A stretch of 64,000 nucleotides of DNA from Anabaena azotica FACHB-119 (GCF_014697625.1 NZ_JACJSG010000007.1:124001-188000); one strand, 5' to 3'; shown: positions 43,170 through 52,569, numbered from the stretch's first letter. Notes: generated from the sequence alone by a model not told the origin. Made by a program: numbers and translations.

Positions 43170-44744
43170 ATGCCGTTATTTAGATTCAAGATTCCAAATT
43201 TATCTATGCTATTTTCTATGTGGAAAACGTTTTATATCAAACCTAACGAAATCGGAATTTTATATCATCGTAGTGATTTCAAGAAAGTATTACAGCCAGG
43301 GACTTATACTTATTTTGGTCGCCATTGGCAAGTACAAACTTATGACCTGAATCAGCCGGAAGTTAAGATTGAGAATTTGGAACTGTTACTGCGAAATCAC
43401 GCCTCAGAGTTACAGGAACATTTACTAATAGTCAGAACAGCATTTAATCAAGCTGCTTTAGTACGTTTGGGTCAAACTTGGGTTAGTGTGACACCAAATC
43501 AGTTACGGGCGTTTTGGCGCGGTTTTATTGAGGTAGAAGCGCATTTTTTCAATTTGGAAGAAAGCTTGGAACTACCTGCTGAGTTTGTGCGACAGGTGCG
43601 AGGAATGGCTTTGAGTGGAATTAAGAGATTCCACATTTTGGAGTATGAGATTGGTTTGCTATATGTGCAGAATAATTTTTCGCGACCACTAGAAACAGGT
43701 GAGTATGCTTTCTGGTCTGTTGATAGGGATGTTTCGGTGCGGAGTTTCAGTCGTATTATTCCTAATCCCGAACTTCCACTTGAAGAAATCTTGGTGGAAC
43801 AACATCCTGATTTTGTGGCTAATTATTGCGAGATTGTGCAATTGCAGAATCAACAGGTGGCGATCGCACGTTATCAAGGTAAGGTCATTGCCATCCTACC
43901 ACCGACTAGCCGCAAGCTATTCTGGCGGGGCGTTGAAGTTGAAGTAATTGACATCAGCAGCGATGCCAAGTTACCTACTCGCCTGGTTGCGGAGTTAGTT
44001 TCTGGTTTACCTGAAGTTCTAGTTTTAAGTCGCAATTACTTACATATTTGCGAAGTACCTGCACAGCACATTGGTTTACTCTACGTAAATCAAGAATTTC
44101 AAGCACAGCTACCATCTGGAAAGCACGCATGGTGGTTGTTTGGACGTTCTCTGCGTACAGAAGTTTTTGACTTGCGTTACTCTACTTTGGAAGTATCTGG
44201 TCAAGATATCCTCAGTAAAGATAAGGTTCCATTACGCTTAAACTTAACTGCTGGCTACCGTATTCTCGACCCTCTCTTAGCCAAAAATGGTTTATCGGAT
44301 ATTCCCAACTATCTATATAAAGAATTGCAGTTTGCCTTGCGTGGCGCTGTGGGCGAAAGAACTTTGGATGCTTTACTGGAGGACAAAGGCGCGATTGATA
44401 GTAGTATTTTTGAATACATTCGGCAAAAAACTGCTGACTATGGAATTGAAATCGATTCTGTTGGGGTGAAAGATATCATTCTCCCTGGTGAGATTAAGAC
44501 GATTTTAAGCAAGGTTGTGGAAGCTGAAAAAGCCGCCCAAGCCAATGTAATTCGTCGGCGTGAAGAAACTGCTGCTACCCGCAGTATGTTGAATACCGCC
44601 AAGGTGATGGAAGATAACCCCGTAGCGTTGCGTTTGAAGGAGTTGGAAGTGCTAGAGCGAATTGCCGAAAAAATTGAGAAAATTCAAGTTAACGGTAGCT
44701 TGGATAGTATCTTAACCGAGTTGATTCGGATTAATCGCAGTTAA
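43170..44744 (+). CDS. Slipin/SPFH (band 7) family protein
   Basis: 524 residues. The C-terminal SPFH domain is clear: GQDILSKDKVPLRLNLTAGY, DALLEDKGAIDSSIFEYI, IEIDSVGVKDIILPGEIKTI and AEKAAQANVIRRREETAATR typical of slipins. The N-terminal part has three related 'IGLLY..N.F..PL.TGEYAFW' segments (IGILYHRSDF, IGLLYVQNNF, IGLLYVNQEF), so the front is an internal repeat. There is no classical membrane hairpin, unlike stomatin. Directly follows the YdeI-like gene. Slipins form membrane or cytosolic ring scaffolds. Confidence 0.85.
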   Translation: MPLFRFKIPNLSMLFSMWKTFYIKPNEIGILYHRSDFKKVLQPGTYTYFGRHWQVQTYDLNQPEVKIENLELLLRNHASELQEHLLIVRTAFNQAALVRLGQTWVSVTPNQLRAFWRGFIEVEAHFFNLEESLELPAEFVRQVRGMALSGIKRFHILEYEIGLLYVQNNFSRPLETGEYAFWSVDRDVSVRSFSRIIPNPELPLEEILVEQHPDFVANYCEIVQLQNQQVAIARYQGKVIAILPPTSRKLFWRGVEVEVIDISSDAKLPTRLVAELVSGLPEVLVLSRNYLHICEVPAQHIGLLYVNQEFQAQLPSGKHAWWLFGRSLRTEVFDLRYSTLEVSGQDILSKDKVPLRLNLTAGYRILDPLLAKNGLSDIPNYLYKELQFALRGAVGERTLDALLEDKGAIDSSIFEYIRQKTADYGIEIDSVGVKDIILPGEIKTILSKVVEAEKAAQANVIRRREETAATRSMLNTAKVMEDNPVALRLKELEVLERIAEKIEKIQVNGSLDSILTELIRINRS

Positions 44745-44754
44745 AACGGGACTT

Positions 44755-44900
44755 ATATCAAGTTCGTTGGAAGACTATATTATCTGTGGGGGTTGGTAAT
44801 TGGTAATTGGTAATTGGTAATAGAAAGAAACAATTACCTATTGACTATTGCCAATTACCACTCAAACCAACCATATTATTAAGTAATTAGCGGGACTTAA
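44755..44900. repeat. Degenerate relative of family A repeat with tandem 'ggtaatt' units
   Basis: Starts acttatatcaagttcg and ends accatattattaagtaattagcggg-like, resembling the ends of 3274-3412 and 28903-29054 less closely. The centre is ggtaattggtaattggtaat and its inverted copy. Confidence 0.45.
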
Positions 44901-45106
44901 ACATTTTTGAGGCAGAAATAAACCTCAAACCCATACAGGGCAAGGAAATTACACCACAGGCTCAAAAATGCTTGAAACCCAGATATAGCAAGAAATTAGT
45001 GGGACTTGAACATTTTTGAGGCAGAAACAAGGCTCAAACCTATATAGGGCAAGGGAAACACACCGAAGGCTCAAAAGTGTTTCAAACCAAGATATATCAA
45101 GAAACT
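44889..45106. repeat. Two tandem copies of a 109-bp unit
   Basis: 44889-44997 and 44998-45106 are about 80-85% alike: both begin agYgggactt, contain aacatttttgaggcagaaa, then ctcaaacc...agggcaagg, and end gatataNcaagaaaNt. No frame is conserved. Function unknown. Confidence 0.75.
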
Positions 45107-45232
45107 AGGTAAAACGATGTCAAAATCTTTTGGTGTATACGTTTGATGATTTTTTCAGCCTACTTTTTGTCTAAGTCCCATTAAGTAGGGGCGGGTTTAC
45201 AGATATAGCCGTCGTCACATAGGTTAGCTGAT

Positions 45233-45336
45233 ATCTTGCACCTTCTCAATAAGCAGGTGGCTCCCTGCACTCCCCACCCTACGAAATAATAAGTTTTCTA
45301 GCCTGTTATTTTGTCAATAAGAGAATGGTGCAAGAT
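45233..45336. repeat. 104-bp inverted-repeat element (MITE-like), family C, copy 2
   Basis: ATCTTGCACC ... GGTGCAAGAT, same length as 40241-40344 and matching it in reverse orientation. Sits 60 bp before the transposon end. Confidence 0.8.
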
Positions 45337-45443
45337 GTAAGTTAGGGCATTTTCAAAGCTGGAATGGGAGGAATTCACTCAAACTCAAGCAAAGAATGCA
45401 GACTTGCTGCATTGACTACTCCCCGTGCTGAAGCACAGGGATT

Positions 45444-46685
45444 CTAAACTGATGCTACGGGGAGGGCTAAAGCCACTCCCCTTCGCGTTTTACAGTTCTT
45501 TTCCCAAAGAAAGATCCTTGGCGGGACGGTCAAAAGCCCCCTAACAACCTTGGCTAAATCAAATACTAAATTTAGCTGTGTCTTTGCTTTAATCAGCATA
45601 TTTGCACTGGCGTTTAAATCAGCAGAGATTTTAATACTAGTTGCAGTTACAAACAACCCGCGCATTACTCGTTTTCCACTTGATACCCACCCTTCCGGTT
45701 TTTCGCAGAATTTAGGTATTGTATCACCATCTAAAAACGACGCTTGGCTGGTGTAACTTTCCTCAATTTCCTGAAATTTGATGCTATATAGTTCACATAG
45801 CTGTTTAATCCTCTGTTTTAATCTTGCAGTTGGTATCTGTACAATTTTCTGATTATTTTTTGCTCCTAAATTAATACCATCTTTATTATCTTCATTCCAA
45901 CCAAAAACAATATTACCAATCTTGTATTCTAAACAATGATTGATTACTATTCTGGCGGCTTTATTAACTGCATCACGGATTTGGCGATTACGCTTTTCAG
46001 TAATATGTGCAAGCTTTTTACTCCAAAATCCTTGAGGTTGATTAGTTTTAAGCCTTGCTACTTCTTTGTTGTACCACTGGTTTAAGCTTTTAACTTTGCG
46101 ACCATCCACAATAAAGCTTGTTCCTGCGTTAGAAATACAGCTTAACCAGTTATTGATCCCATGATCAATACCTAAAACCAAACTGTAGTCTAAATCTGGT
46201 TTTTGCGGTTCTAGCTTGTAGATAAACTCAGCGTAAAAGCAACCGTTACGGGGAAGTATCCGTAATTCTTTAATTTCTAGATAATCTAAATTACTGGGTA
46301 GTGGAATTGTAAATGAATCTATCCCGAACCAAGTTTTAACTAGACTACCCAATGGTACACGAATTTGACCATTAACTAATTTTAAAGCTTGTTTAGGATA
46401 CGAAACTAAGGCTAATCCGCCTTTTTTGCGGTAATTAGGTAATCTAGGTTTTTGCTCTATTTTTCCCTCAAAAAAGACTTTTCTAAGTTGCTTAAATGAT
46501 TGGAATGATTCAGCTACAGTAATTAAGGCTTGCTGTGCTGCTTGTGAATATAGAGCTTGATAGTGCTTGTTTTGTTTATATTCGTAAATTAAATCAAATT
46601 TGCTTACTATCTTGCCAGTTTTTAGAAATAGCTGTCTTGCTAAGTATATTGAGATAGTGTCAACATTTGACGCACTGACTTTGAC
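45444..46685 (-). pseudogene. tnpB: TnpB (IS200/IS605 OrfB-type), start lost
   Basis: The open frame runs from 46685 to 45444, about 413 codons. The recognisable protein starts near 46660 with VDTISIYLARQLFLKTGKIV and continues KFDLIYEYKQNKHYQALY. RuvC-like residues: GIDHGINNWLS (first Asp), IVFGWNEDNKD (Glu), ISADLNASANML (last Asp); the four-Cys zinc finger seems absent (SFLDGDTIPKFCEK, MRGLFV). A TTG at 46352 is the first start, but no ATG/GTG lies at the proper N-terminus, so the gene has lost its start at the junction with the IS607 tnpB. Probably non-functional as an RNA-guided nuclease. Confidence 0.75.
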
Positions 46686-47971
46686 CTAATTCTTCGCTTT
46701 GCCTTCTTGGACATTTGTGATGTTTCAAAAGTTGGCAGCAGAATAATGTCAAAGTTATCAACCAAAAATCGAGCGGTTTTCTTGTGCAGTTCGTCTACAA
46801 GGTTTTTAATTTTACCTCGTAGTCTACTAGCAGCAAACTTTAATCTTCTTTTGGATTTGCACTTAGCTTTGGCAATTTTAGAAATCAACTTATCTAATCG
46901 AAAACAAAGTTTTTGAATTTGAATATTAGCTGAAGTTCCAATTTCACCAAAGCTAAACTCTGAAAAGAAGGTGATAAATGTTCTGATACCGGGGTCAAGT
47001 GCCACAACAAGTCCTTGGTTATCGTATTGTTGTCGTGACACATCCTCTGGCACTGTCAAATAGTAGTCGCCATAGGCTTTTACTAATCGGCAGTCACCAA
47101 AGCTTTGAGGCAAGGATTCTTTAAGTATTACCTCACCTAAAATACTGTAGTAAATTCCTTTGTCTGACACCGCAGATTTAGGAATATAGCAAGACTGAAT
47201 CGGGTCTTTTCTAGACCTAAATTTCACCTTACTAATACCACCACCATTCTGAAATTTTTTCTTAGCATTACTAACAGCTTTGCAAGCGTCCTTAATAGCA
47301 ATTGACTTAATTTGATAGGGTACTGATTTACAAAAACCAGGTAGTCCATTCAATATGTCTGTTTTGATTGCTTTCCAGTTTGCTTTAATAGTTGAATCTT
47401 GCAGTAGCTTAACTGTGGTGTTGTAGACAAACCTAGAAACACCAAACCACTGTTTAATCGTTTGCTTTTGAGTTGCTGTTAGGAATATCCGGATCTTCCT
47501 TGATTTTTTTACTGTATTTTCGCAAGTACTGCATCCTACAAGAGAAGATATGGAGGATGGAGAGAAGATCCGAGGTAAGTTCTGATTCGGGACAGTGTAC
47601 AGTTTGCCCTTGAACCACGATTTGTCCACCGTTCTGCTCGACCATGTACTCAATGAGTTCAAATCCAAATCGGCACAGTCGGTCACGACAGGCAACAACA
47701 AGCGTGAGCTTATCTCCCTTGCTAAGTCTGTCCAGTAAGGTTTGCAGTCCTTTACGCTTAAAGTTGATTCCGCTACCGATATCTTTGATGATTTCGGCTT
47801 CTGGGTAGAGTGATTGCATATCAGCAATTTGTCTACCAAAGTCGTCTCGTTGTTTGGCTGAACTAACTCGGCAGTAACAAACAAGGGAGCGATCTGTTGC
47901 ACCGCGAAGGTAGGACTCGACATTGAATAGTCGTTGTCCCGCTTCGTTTTTGATGCTCTCGATTTTCCCAT
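46640..47971 (-). pseudogene. tnpB: IS607-type TnpB, C-terminus truncated
   Basis: 443 residues, starting inside and in a different frame from tnpA, as in other cyanobacterial IS607 elements. Residues 160-430 are TnpB-like: KIRIFLTATQKQTIKQWFG, VSRFVYNTTVKLLQD, ALDPGIRTFITFFSE (RuvC-I Asp), LPTFETSQMSKKAKRRIRSK (RuvC-II Glu region). It ends RQMLTLSQYT just where the zinc ribbon and the last RuvC Asp should follow. The missing end is replaced by the second tnpB in another frame, so the protein lacks its third catalytic residue. Confidence 0.75.
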
Positions 47972-48047
47972 TATCGGCGTACTTCCTTAGTGTGTTTGGG
48001 TGCAGTCCAAGTTTTTTAACTGCTTCTCGTGGTGGTACATAAACCAT
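47454..48047 (-). CDS. tnpA: IS607-family serine recombinase (TnpA)
   Basis: About 197 residues from ATG at 48047 (an upstream TTG at 48083 is open). A MerR-like helix-turn-helix opens the protein: VPPREAVKKLGLHPNTLRKY. The catalytic serine lies in CYCRVSSAKQRDDFGRQI, with LLDRLSKGDKLTLVVACRDR LCRFGFEL following. IS607 recombinases move the element without target-site duplication. The gene overlaps the start of tnpB (47971). It appears intact, so it could still act on other copies. Confidence 0.88.
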   Translation of the reverse strand: MVYVPPREAVKKLGLHPNTLRKYADNGKIESIKNEAGQRLFNVESYLRGATDRSLVCYCRVSSAKQRDDFGRQIADMQSLYPEAEIIKDIGSGINFKRKGLQTLLDRLSKGDKLTLVVACRDRLCRFGFELIEYMVEQNGGQIVVQGQTVHCPESELTSDLLSILHIFSCRMQYLRKYSKKIKEDPDIPNSNSKAND

Positions 48048-48101
48048 CCCACCATGTGAGCATTTGCGAGTTAATGTAATCAATTGTTAGCAAATTTTTA
48101 G

Positions 48102-48293
48102 CTAATGACTAACCTCCCTTTGTGGGAGTTGGGAAGTCATGGGTTGTTGATTATTGGGGACATCGGTTGAATAGTGTCCAATCACAAACACAGGTAGGGT
48201 TAAAGTTACCAATGCGATTATTGTTCCCACAATATCTGCCAAACGATGGGAGTACGTATCGGAAGGACTGGCAGCCTGGCTATCTGAGTTCAT
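48102..48293 (-). CDS. Small cyanobacterial membrane protein
   Basis: 63 residues from ATG at 48293 (MNSDSQAASPSDTYSHRLAD). One membrane helix (VGTIIALVTLTLPVFVIGHY) followed by a polar tail. I recall short cyanobacterial proteins with the same SPSDTYSHR-ADxVGT start, so it is probably real, but no function is known. Its end lies next to the left border of the IS607 element. Confidence 0.6.
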   Translation of the reverse strand: MNSDSQAASPSDTYSHRLADIVGTIIALVTLTLPVFVIGHYSTDVPNNQQPMTSQLPQREVSH

Positions 48294-49302
48294 ACAAAGT
48301 TTAGAGTCAATCACGTCTCTTGATAAGTTTGCTCTCTTGGGGAGAGTCTCTATAGTATTTTAGCTATTTTTTACTGTCAAATGTGTAGCCGTTAAAAACA
48401 TCAGCCAATTTGGCGCTTATCATAATTGTCGTTTTTTACTTGCTATTTTTGACACAAAGTTGATGATTAACATTTCCTAATGATTCTAGTGACTGATTTG
48501 TTATGATTCCTAGATATAATCCGTTGTCATTGGGTTAATCTTTGGTTAAGGAACCATGATAGAAAGTGTTTTATCTGATATTTATACATATTAATTATTA
48601 ACCTTAATACTCAAAGGTTGCCAATATTGTAACATCTCGAAATAGTTTATTTCATGTCTGTCTGGCGATTTCTCTTATAAGGAATATTGAGTAAAATACG
48701 AAATACTACTGAAGATATAAAGTTAGTTTTCCGGCTCAAAGCAATACAGAACCAAAGATGTAGGAGAATATAACCAATTGATCAGACATTATTGGCATTA
48801 TTTATATTGATAATTGGAAGAAATACAGATAAATTTATGAATATTACTAGCACTTGTTTGGCGATCGCATTTTCTTCACTGTTGGCGATCGCACCACTAG
48901 AATTTTCTACGATAGTAATAATTAACAACAGATACTGAATAAATGCAGACTTGTCAATCTGCATAAAGATAGATTATTAACTATCGAGTCTTGACGGTTG
49001 ACTGTACAGACGCGATTAATCGCGTCTCTACTTACCAATGACCAATGACTAATAACTAAAAAAACCGCCACTAGGATAGGGCGGTCTGGTTAAGCAATCG
49101 GAGGGTAATCTATAGCCTAAGCTGCTAATTGAGATGTTGCTGTAGCAGGCTTTGCAGTTGTTTCTGCTCAAAAGCTCAGGATAAACTAAGCTGTCGCGCA
49201 TTTAATACCAAATAGCAGGGGACTCTTGACAGAGTTAAAACTCTTTTGCTGTCTAAGTTTTTCATTTCCTCATGCCCTAACTGTCTTGGCTATTGCTATA
49301 AC
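48294..49302. other. Gene-poor kilobase
   Basis: No convincing gene. A frame at 48782-48964 (minus) is hydrophobic but AT-driven and has two HIP1 octamers. 49006-49050 holds a gacgcgattaatcgcgtctc palindrome and 'aatgacc' units. The segment 49110-49160, minus strand, reads ETTAKPATATSQLAA stop, like the end of a vanished gene, with a terminator just beyond. Confidence 0.5.
49057..49085 (-). terminator. Intrinsic terminator, minus strand
   Basis: accgcc-actaggatag-ggcggt with a run of seven A on the plus strand before it (T run on the minus strand). No intact gene lies directly upstream on that strand; it may serve DUF362 at 49303 or a lost gene. Confidence 0.7.
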
Positions 49303-50274
49303 TTACTGCCTACCGTAAGCGCTCATGGGTTCCTTGATAAATCGGATATAAAAATGTTTAAACGTGGATTTGATGACACGAGGCATAGCGAAATCGATGG
49401 GCATCAACTTGTCTGGAAGTTGCCAATCATCAATTTTTAATAAATCAGGATGTAAGTTAGGAAACTCGATATCTGCAAGTTCTGGACAAACGCCTAGTCT
49501 TTGAGATGCAGCAACGGTAGGCACTTGATGGGGTGGGACGTTGAGAATTTCTACCATTGCCCTATCTAGTGCGAATACATCCGATGCTGCTGCCAATATA
49601 CCCAAGGGACGAGGTTCACCGCCACTGGGGCCATTACCTTCGTGACCAATGATCCCATCTAAAATAGTTAAGTCTGGATTAATGGCCCTAGCAGTTTCTA
49701 CTAACATTTCCCCAAATCGGTTAGCATCTTTGCCTGCTTCCATATGCCACCATGCTTTCATTTTCCCAGGAACGCAACCAAAGAGATTTTTCACCCCAAG
49801 AGTTAAAGTTAACTGCATATGGGATTTAACTTTTGGTAAGTTAATGATCACATCTGCTTCTATGGCTTCTTTACTTAGCAGTAGGTGATTGAAGTTTTCA
49901 CTCACAGTTTGATAACGTTTGCCGTGAAAATCGATGATTGGCAGATTGAGTTCTTGAATAAGCGATTGATAACCATTGGCTATTGCTACACCTTTGGCAC
50001 TACCAAAAGCTGGACTATCCCCCAAAAAAGGCTGTCCGCCTGCGTCAATGACCATTTGGGCTACTGCATAGACTAGTTCGGCACGGGTGGTACATTCCTT
50101 AGTTGGGCGTGATCCTGTAAGTAAATTAGGCTTAAGTAAAACACGCTGTCCTGGTTTGACAAAAGCAGCCATCCCTCCAAGAGGTTCTAGCAAGGTAGCA
50201 AGAGATTCCCGCAAAGCTTCCCGTTGGTAGGAAGTAGCTCGGATGAGGCTGACAGATGGTTTTTGAGTCTGCAT
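49303..50274 (-). CDS. DUF362 domain protein (iron-sulfur-associated)
   Basis: 323 residues. Pattern of the family: VLLKPNLLTGSRPTKECTTR near 46, VYAVAQMVIDAGGQPFLGDS, VIINLPKVKSHMQLTLTLGV KNLFGCVPG near 140-160, and DLTILDGIIGHEGNGP SGGEPRPLG near 205-225. DUF362 proteins are often fused to ferredoxin domains and are of unclear chemistry; this one lacks the ferredoxin part. Monocistronic with a heptamer-rich promoter region. Confidence 0.9.
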   Translation of the reverse strand: MQTQKPSVSLIRATSYQREALRESLATLLEPLGGMAAFVKPGQRVLLKPNLLTGSRPTKECTTRAELVYAVAQMVIDAGGQPFLGDSPAFGSAKGVAIANGYQSLIQELNLPIIDFHGKRYQTVSENFNHLLLSKEAIEADVIINLPKVKSHMQLTLTLGVKNLFGCVPGKMKAWWHMEAGKDANRFGEMLVETARAINPDLTILDGIIGHEGNGPSGGEPRPLGILAAASDVFALDRAMVEILNVPPHQVPTVAASQRLGVCPELADIEFPNLHPDLLKIDDWQLPDKLMPIDFAMPRVIKSTFKHFYIRFIKEPMSAYGRQ

Positions 50275-50615
50275 GAGTAAGATTACTAGTGATGAAAATG
50301 AGCTTAAATCAGTTATCAGTTATCAGTTATCAGTCAGCTAGGGCGTATGGTGGGGGATAAACAAGCGCCTTTCTAAGCCTTCCAAGCATTGGTGCGGTGT
50401 TTCACCAATGTACTTAACTGTTGACTGTTGACTGTTAAAACTATTTTCTATCTTTTATCCGATATGGGGGAGTGGGGGGAGATGGGGGAGTAACCCACCC
50501 CTAGCCCCTCCCAAGAGGGGAAAAAGGAGTAGGCGATAATAACTGTCACCTGTTACCTGTCACCTGTTACCTGTCACCTATCACCTGTTACCTGTCACCT
50601 GTTACCTGTCACCTA
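50275..50615. repeat. Intergenic heptamer arrays
   Basis: 50308-50332: 'agttatc' three times. 50470-50525: 'gggggagtggggggagatgg' and 'cccctagcccctcc' repeats. 50543-50640: about 14 'ctgtcac/ctgttac' heptamers that extend into the end of the next gene. Confidence 0.85.
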
Positions 50616-51200
50616 TCACCTGTTACCTGTCACCTTAATTTCTTCTACAATCTGCCTATAGTCAGAGTTAGATAAAACTGGTTGGGAGTTTTGTAGTTGG
50701 ATGGGTGAGGTGATATCAATCCATGATTTGCAACCGCCATATTCTGCATTATAGGGAATTTCTTGGACTTGGGGTAGTTTGTAAGCCCGCAGGAGGAGAA
50801 TGAATATTGGTTGTTTTGGTTTCCACTTTAAGCGATCGCTAATAAAATTATCGTTCCAAATGTGGAAAGGTAGTAAGCCTTTGACAATTTCCTCGTCGGA
50901 GATTGGTAGAATATCGGTGATCTGCGCCCAACTGCCAATGCGGACTGTTTCTGGATGCCAACCAGATGGTACTGGCTGTACAAGATTTGCATATTCAGCC
51001 TTGAGTAAGGAAGGCTGTTGATGTTCATAAGTGGGATAAAGCAAAACCTGCTCTTGCGCTACTTGGAAGCGTCCGTTTTTTTCATGGATACCGCCTTTGC
51101 GTAGCAACATAATTGTTTTGCCAGTTTCTAAGGCATTGATTGCAACTGCCCATTCTTTGAGTGTATGCACTGTTTGAGTTAATTCTGTCAGCATCGGCAT
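50616..51200 (-). CDS. DUF1802 family protein
   Basis: 194 residues. Visible pattern: LKEWAVAINALETGKTIMLL RKGGIHE near 15-40, LYPTYEHQQ, SDRLKWKPKQPIFILLLRAY KLP near 118-140, and YGGCKSWIDI. The family is of unknown function, possibly restriction-related in some genomes. The final residues KVTGNR and the TGA stop are encoded by a heptamer repeat array, so the true C-terminus has been replaced or extended by repeat DNA. Confidence 0.85.
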   Translation of the reverse strand: MPMLTELTQTVHTLKEWAVAINALETGKTIMLLRKGGIHEKNGRFQVAQEQVLLYPTYEHQQPSLLKAEYANLVQPVPSGWHPETVRIGSWAQITDILPISDEEIVKGLLPFHIWNDNFISDRLKWKPKQPIFILLLRAYKLPQVQEIPYNAEYGGCKSWIDITSPIQLQNSQPVLSNSDYRQIVEEIKVTGNR

Positions 51201-51277
51201 CTACTGGAACTCTGATTTAATTTGAAGGTAACACTGTTAACGTATGAAACTATCCAGGGAAGTGAATTAGAGAACTT

Positions 51278-52237
51278 ATGGAAAAGCGAACACTAGGGAC
51301 ATCTGATGTCAAAATCTCACCCATTCTCATGGGAACTTGGCAAGCTGGGAAGAAAATGTGGGTGGGAATTGAAGATGCTGATTCAATTAAAGCCATCCGT
51401 GCCGCAATTGAAGCAGGGATCACTACAATTGACACAGCCGAAGTCTATGGTGAAGGACATTCTGAGAGGATTGTAGCTGAGGCTTTATCTGATGTGCGTG
51501 AGCAGGTAGAGTATGCAACTAAGGTTTTCGCCAACCATCTCAAGTATGATCAAGTGATTGCAGCTTGCGATCGCTCTCTCAAAAACTTGAATACAGATTA
51601 CATTGATTTATATCAAATTCATTGGCCGGCTGGTGCTTTCAATAGTGAGCCAGTACCAATTGAGGAAACTATGAGCGCTCTCAATCATCTTAAACAGCAA
51701 GGAAAAATTCGCGCCATTGGTGTTTCCAACTTTTCCCGCGCCCAACTACAAGAAGCCTCACAATATGGCAGAATTGACAGCCTACAGCCTCCCTACTCTT
51801 TATTTTGGCGGCAAGTAGAAAAGGATGCAGCACCTTACTGTGTGGAAAATCAGATATCCATCCTAGCTTACTCGCCCCTAGCCCAAGGGTTACTAACAGG
51901 TAAATTTACTCGCGGACAACAATTTGACTCAGCAGACAACCGCGCTAAAAATAAACTGTTTCAAGGAGAGAATTTTGAACGCGCTCAACAAGCTCTAGAT
52001 AAACTGCGTCCCATCGCCGAACGCCATAATGCTACTTTAGCGCAGCTGGCATTAGCTTGGTTAATCGCCCAACCGCAAACAAATGCGATCGCCGGGGCGC
52101 GTTATCCTGAACAAGCCAAAGATAACGCCCAAGCTGGCAATATTCAACTATCTGCTGAGGAGATTAGCGAAATTGATGCGATCGGTCGTATTGTCACCGA
52201 CCATCTTGATGATAGTCCTGTGATGTGGAATTGGTGA
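51278..52237 (+). CDS. Aldo/keto reductase
   Basis: 319 residues, ATG start. Marks: GTWQAGKKMWVG, TTIDTAEVYGEGHSERIVAE (catalytic Asp/Tyr) near 50, LYQIHWPAGA (His), RAIGVSNFS, LAYSPLAQGLLTGKF and AGARYPEQAKDNAQAG near 275. NADPH-dependent carbonyl reduction; substrate unknown. Divergent from the DUF1802 gene with 77 bp between. Confidence 0.92.
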   Translation: MEKRTLGTSDVKISPILMGTWQAGKKMWVGIEDADSIKAIRAAIEAGITTIDTAEVYGEGHSERIVAEALSDVREQVEYATKVFANHLKYDQVIAACDRSLKNLNTDYIDLYQIHWPAGAFNSEPVPIEETMSALNHLKQQGKIRAIGVSNFSRAQLQEASQYGRIDSLQPPYSLFWRQVEKDAAPYCVENQISILAYSPLAQGLLTGKFTRGQQFDSADNRAKNKLFQGENFERAQQALDKLRPIAERHNATLAQLALAWLIAQPQTNAIAGARYPEQAKDNAQAGNIQLSAEEISEIDAIGRIVTDHLDDSPVMWNW

Positions 52238-52393
52238 AAAACAGGTGACAGGTGACAGTTATTATCCCCTACTCCTTTTTCCCCTCCTCTTAGGGGCTAG
52301 GGGTCGGTTACTCCCTTATCTCCCCCAGTAGTAGCTACGCCAGTAGGTTGTGTTACGGCTATGAAAGGATTTGAGCATTTGAAAGAGTAGGAA

Positions 52394-52504
52394 TTAGCCG
52401 TAACGCAGCGTATTGACAATTTGCTGTAAAGCCTTTGCTGCATCTGCCTCAATGATTCCTTCTTCCTGATATCTTGGGATGCGATCGCCTGTAAATAGCT
52501 GCAT
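52394..52504 (-). CDS. Possible 36-residue small protein
   Basis: From ATG at 52504 (aaggaga seven bases upstream): MQLFTGDRIPRYQEEGIIEA then DAAKALQQIVNTLRYG stop. The clean ribosome site and amphipathic sequence suggest a real small gene or a fragment of a larger one. Not recognised. The rest of 52238-52393 is repeat DNA. Confidence 0.35.
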   Translation of the reverse strand: MQLFTGDRIPRYQEEGIIEADAAKALQQIVNTLRYG

Positions 52505-52541
52505 TCTCCTTGCTGGGTAATCAAGTATCAACTAGCTAAAG

Positions 52542-52569
52542 ATTAGACTTATGGCTAATTGCTTTGATG
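52542..52569. repeat. Left copy of a 28-bp direct repeat flanking the toxin island
   Basis: attagacttatggctaattg followed by ctttgatg. It matches 61804-61831 at 25 of 28 positions, same orientation. Confidence 0.55.

Larger units (their letters stand above)
45390..48110 (-). mobile_element. Composite of an IS607-type element and an IS605-type tnpB
   Basis: Contains an IS607 serine recombinase (tnpA), its tnpB cut short, and a second tnpB of another subgroup joined to the cut end. At 45402-45435 a hairpin (ctccccgtgctgaagcacaggga) marks the right end of the second unit. See the separate entries. Confidence 0.75.

Noticed and set aside
48782..48964. 60-residue minus-strand hydrophobic frame
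   Set aside because: AT-rich, with two HIP1 octamers and no ribosome site; judged spurious.
50543..50640. Dense short repeats that could suggest a CRISPR array
   Set aside because: Units are 7 bp with no spacers; ordinary cyanobacterial heptamer array.
52297..52524. 75-residue minus-strand frame
   Set aside because: The overlapping 36-residue frame with an aaggaga site is a better candidate; the longer one runs into repeat DNA.
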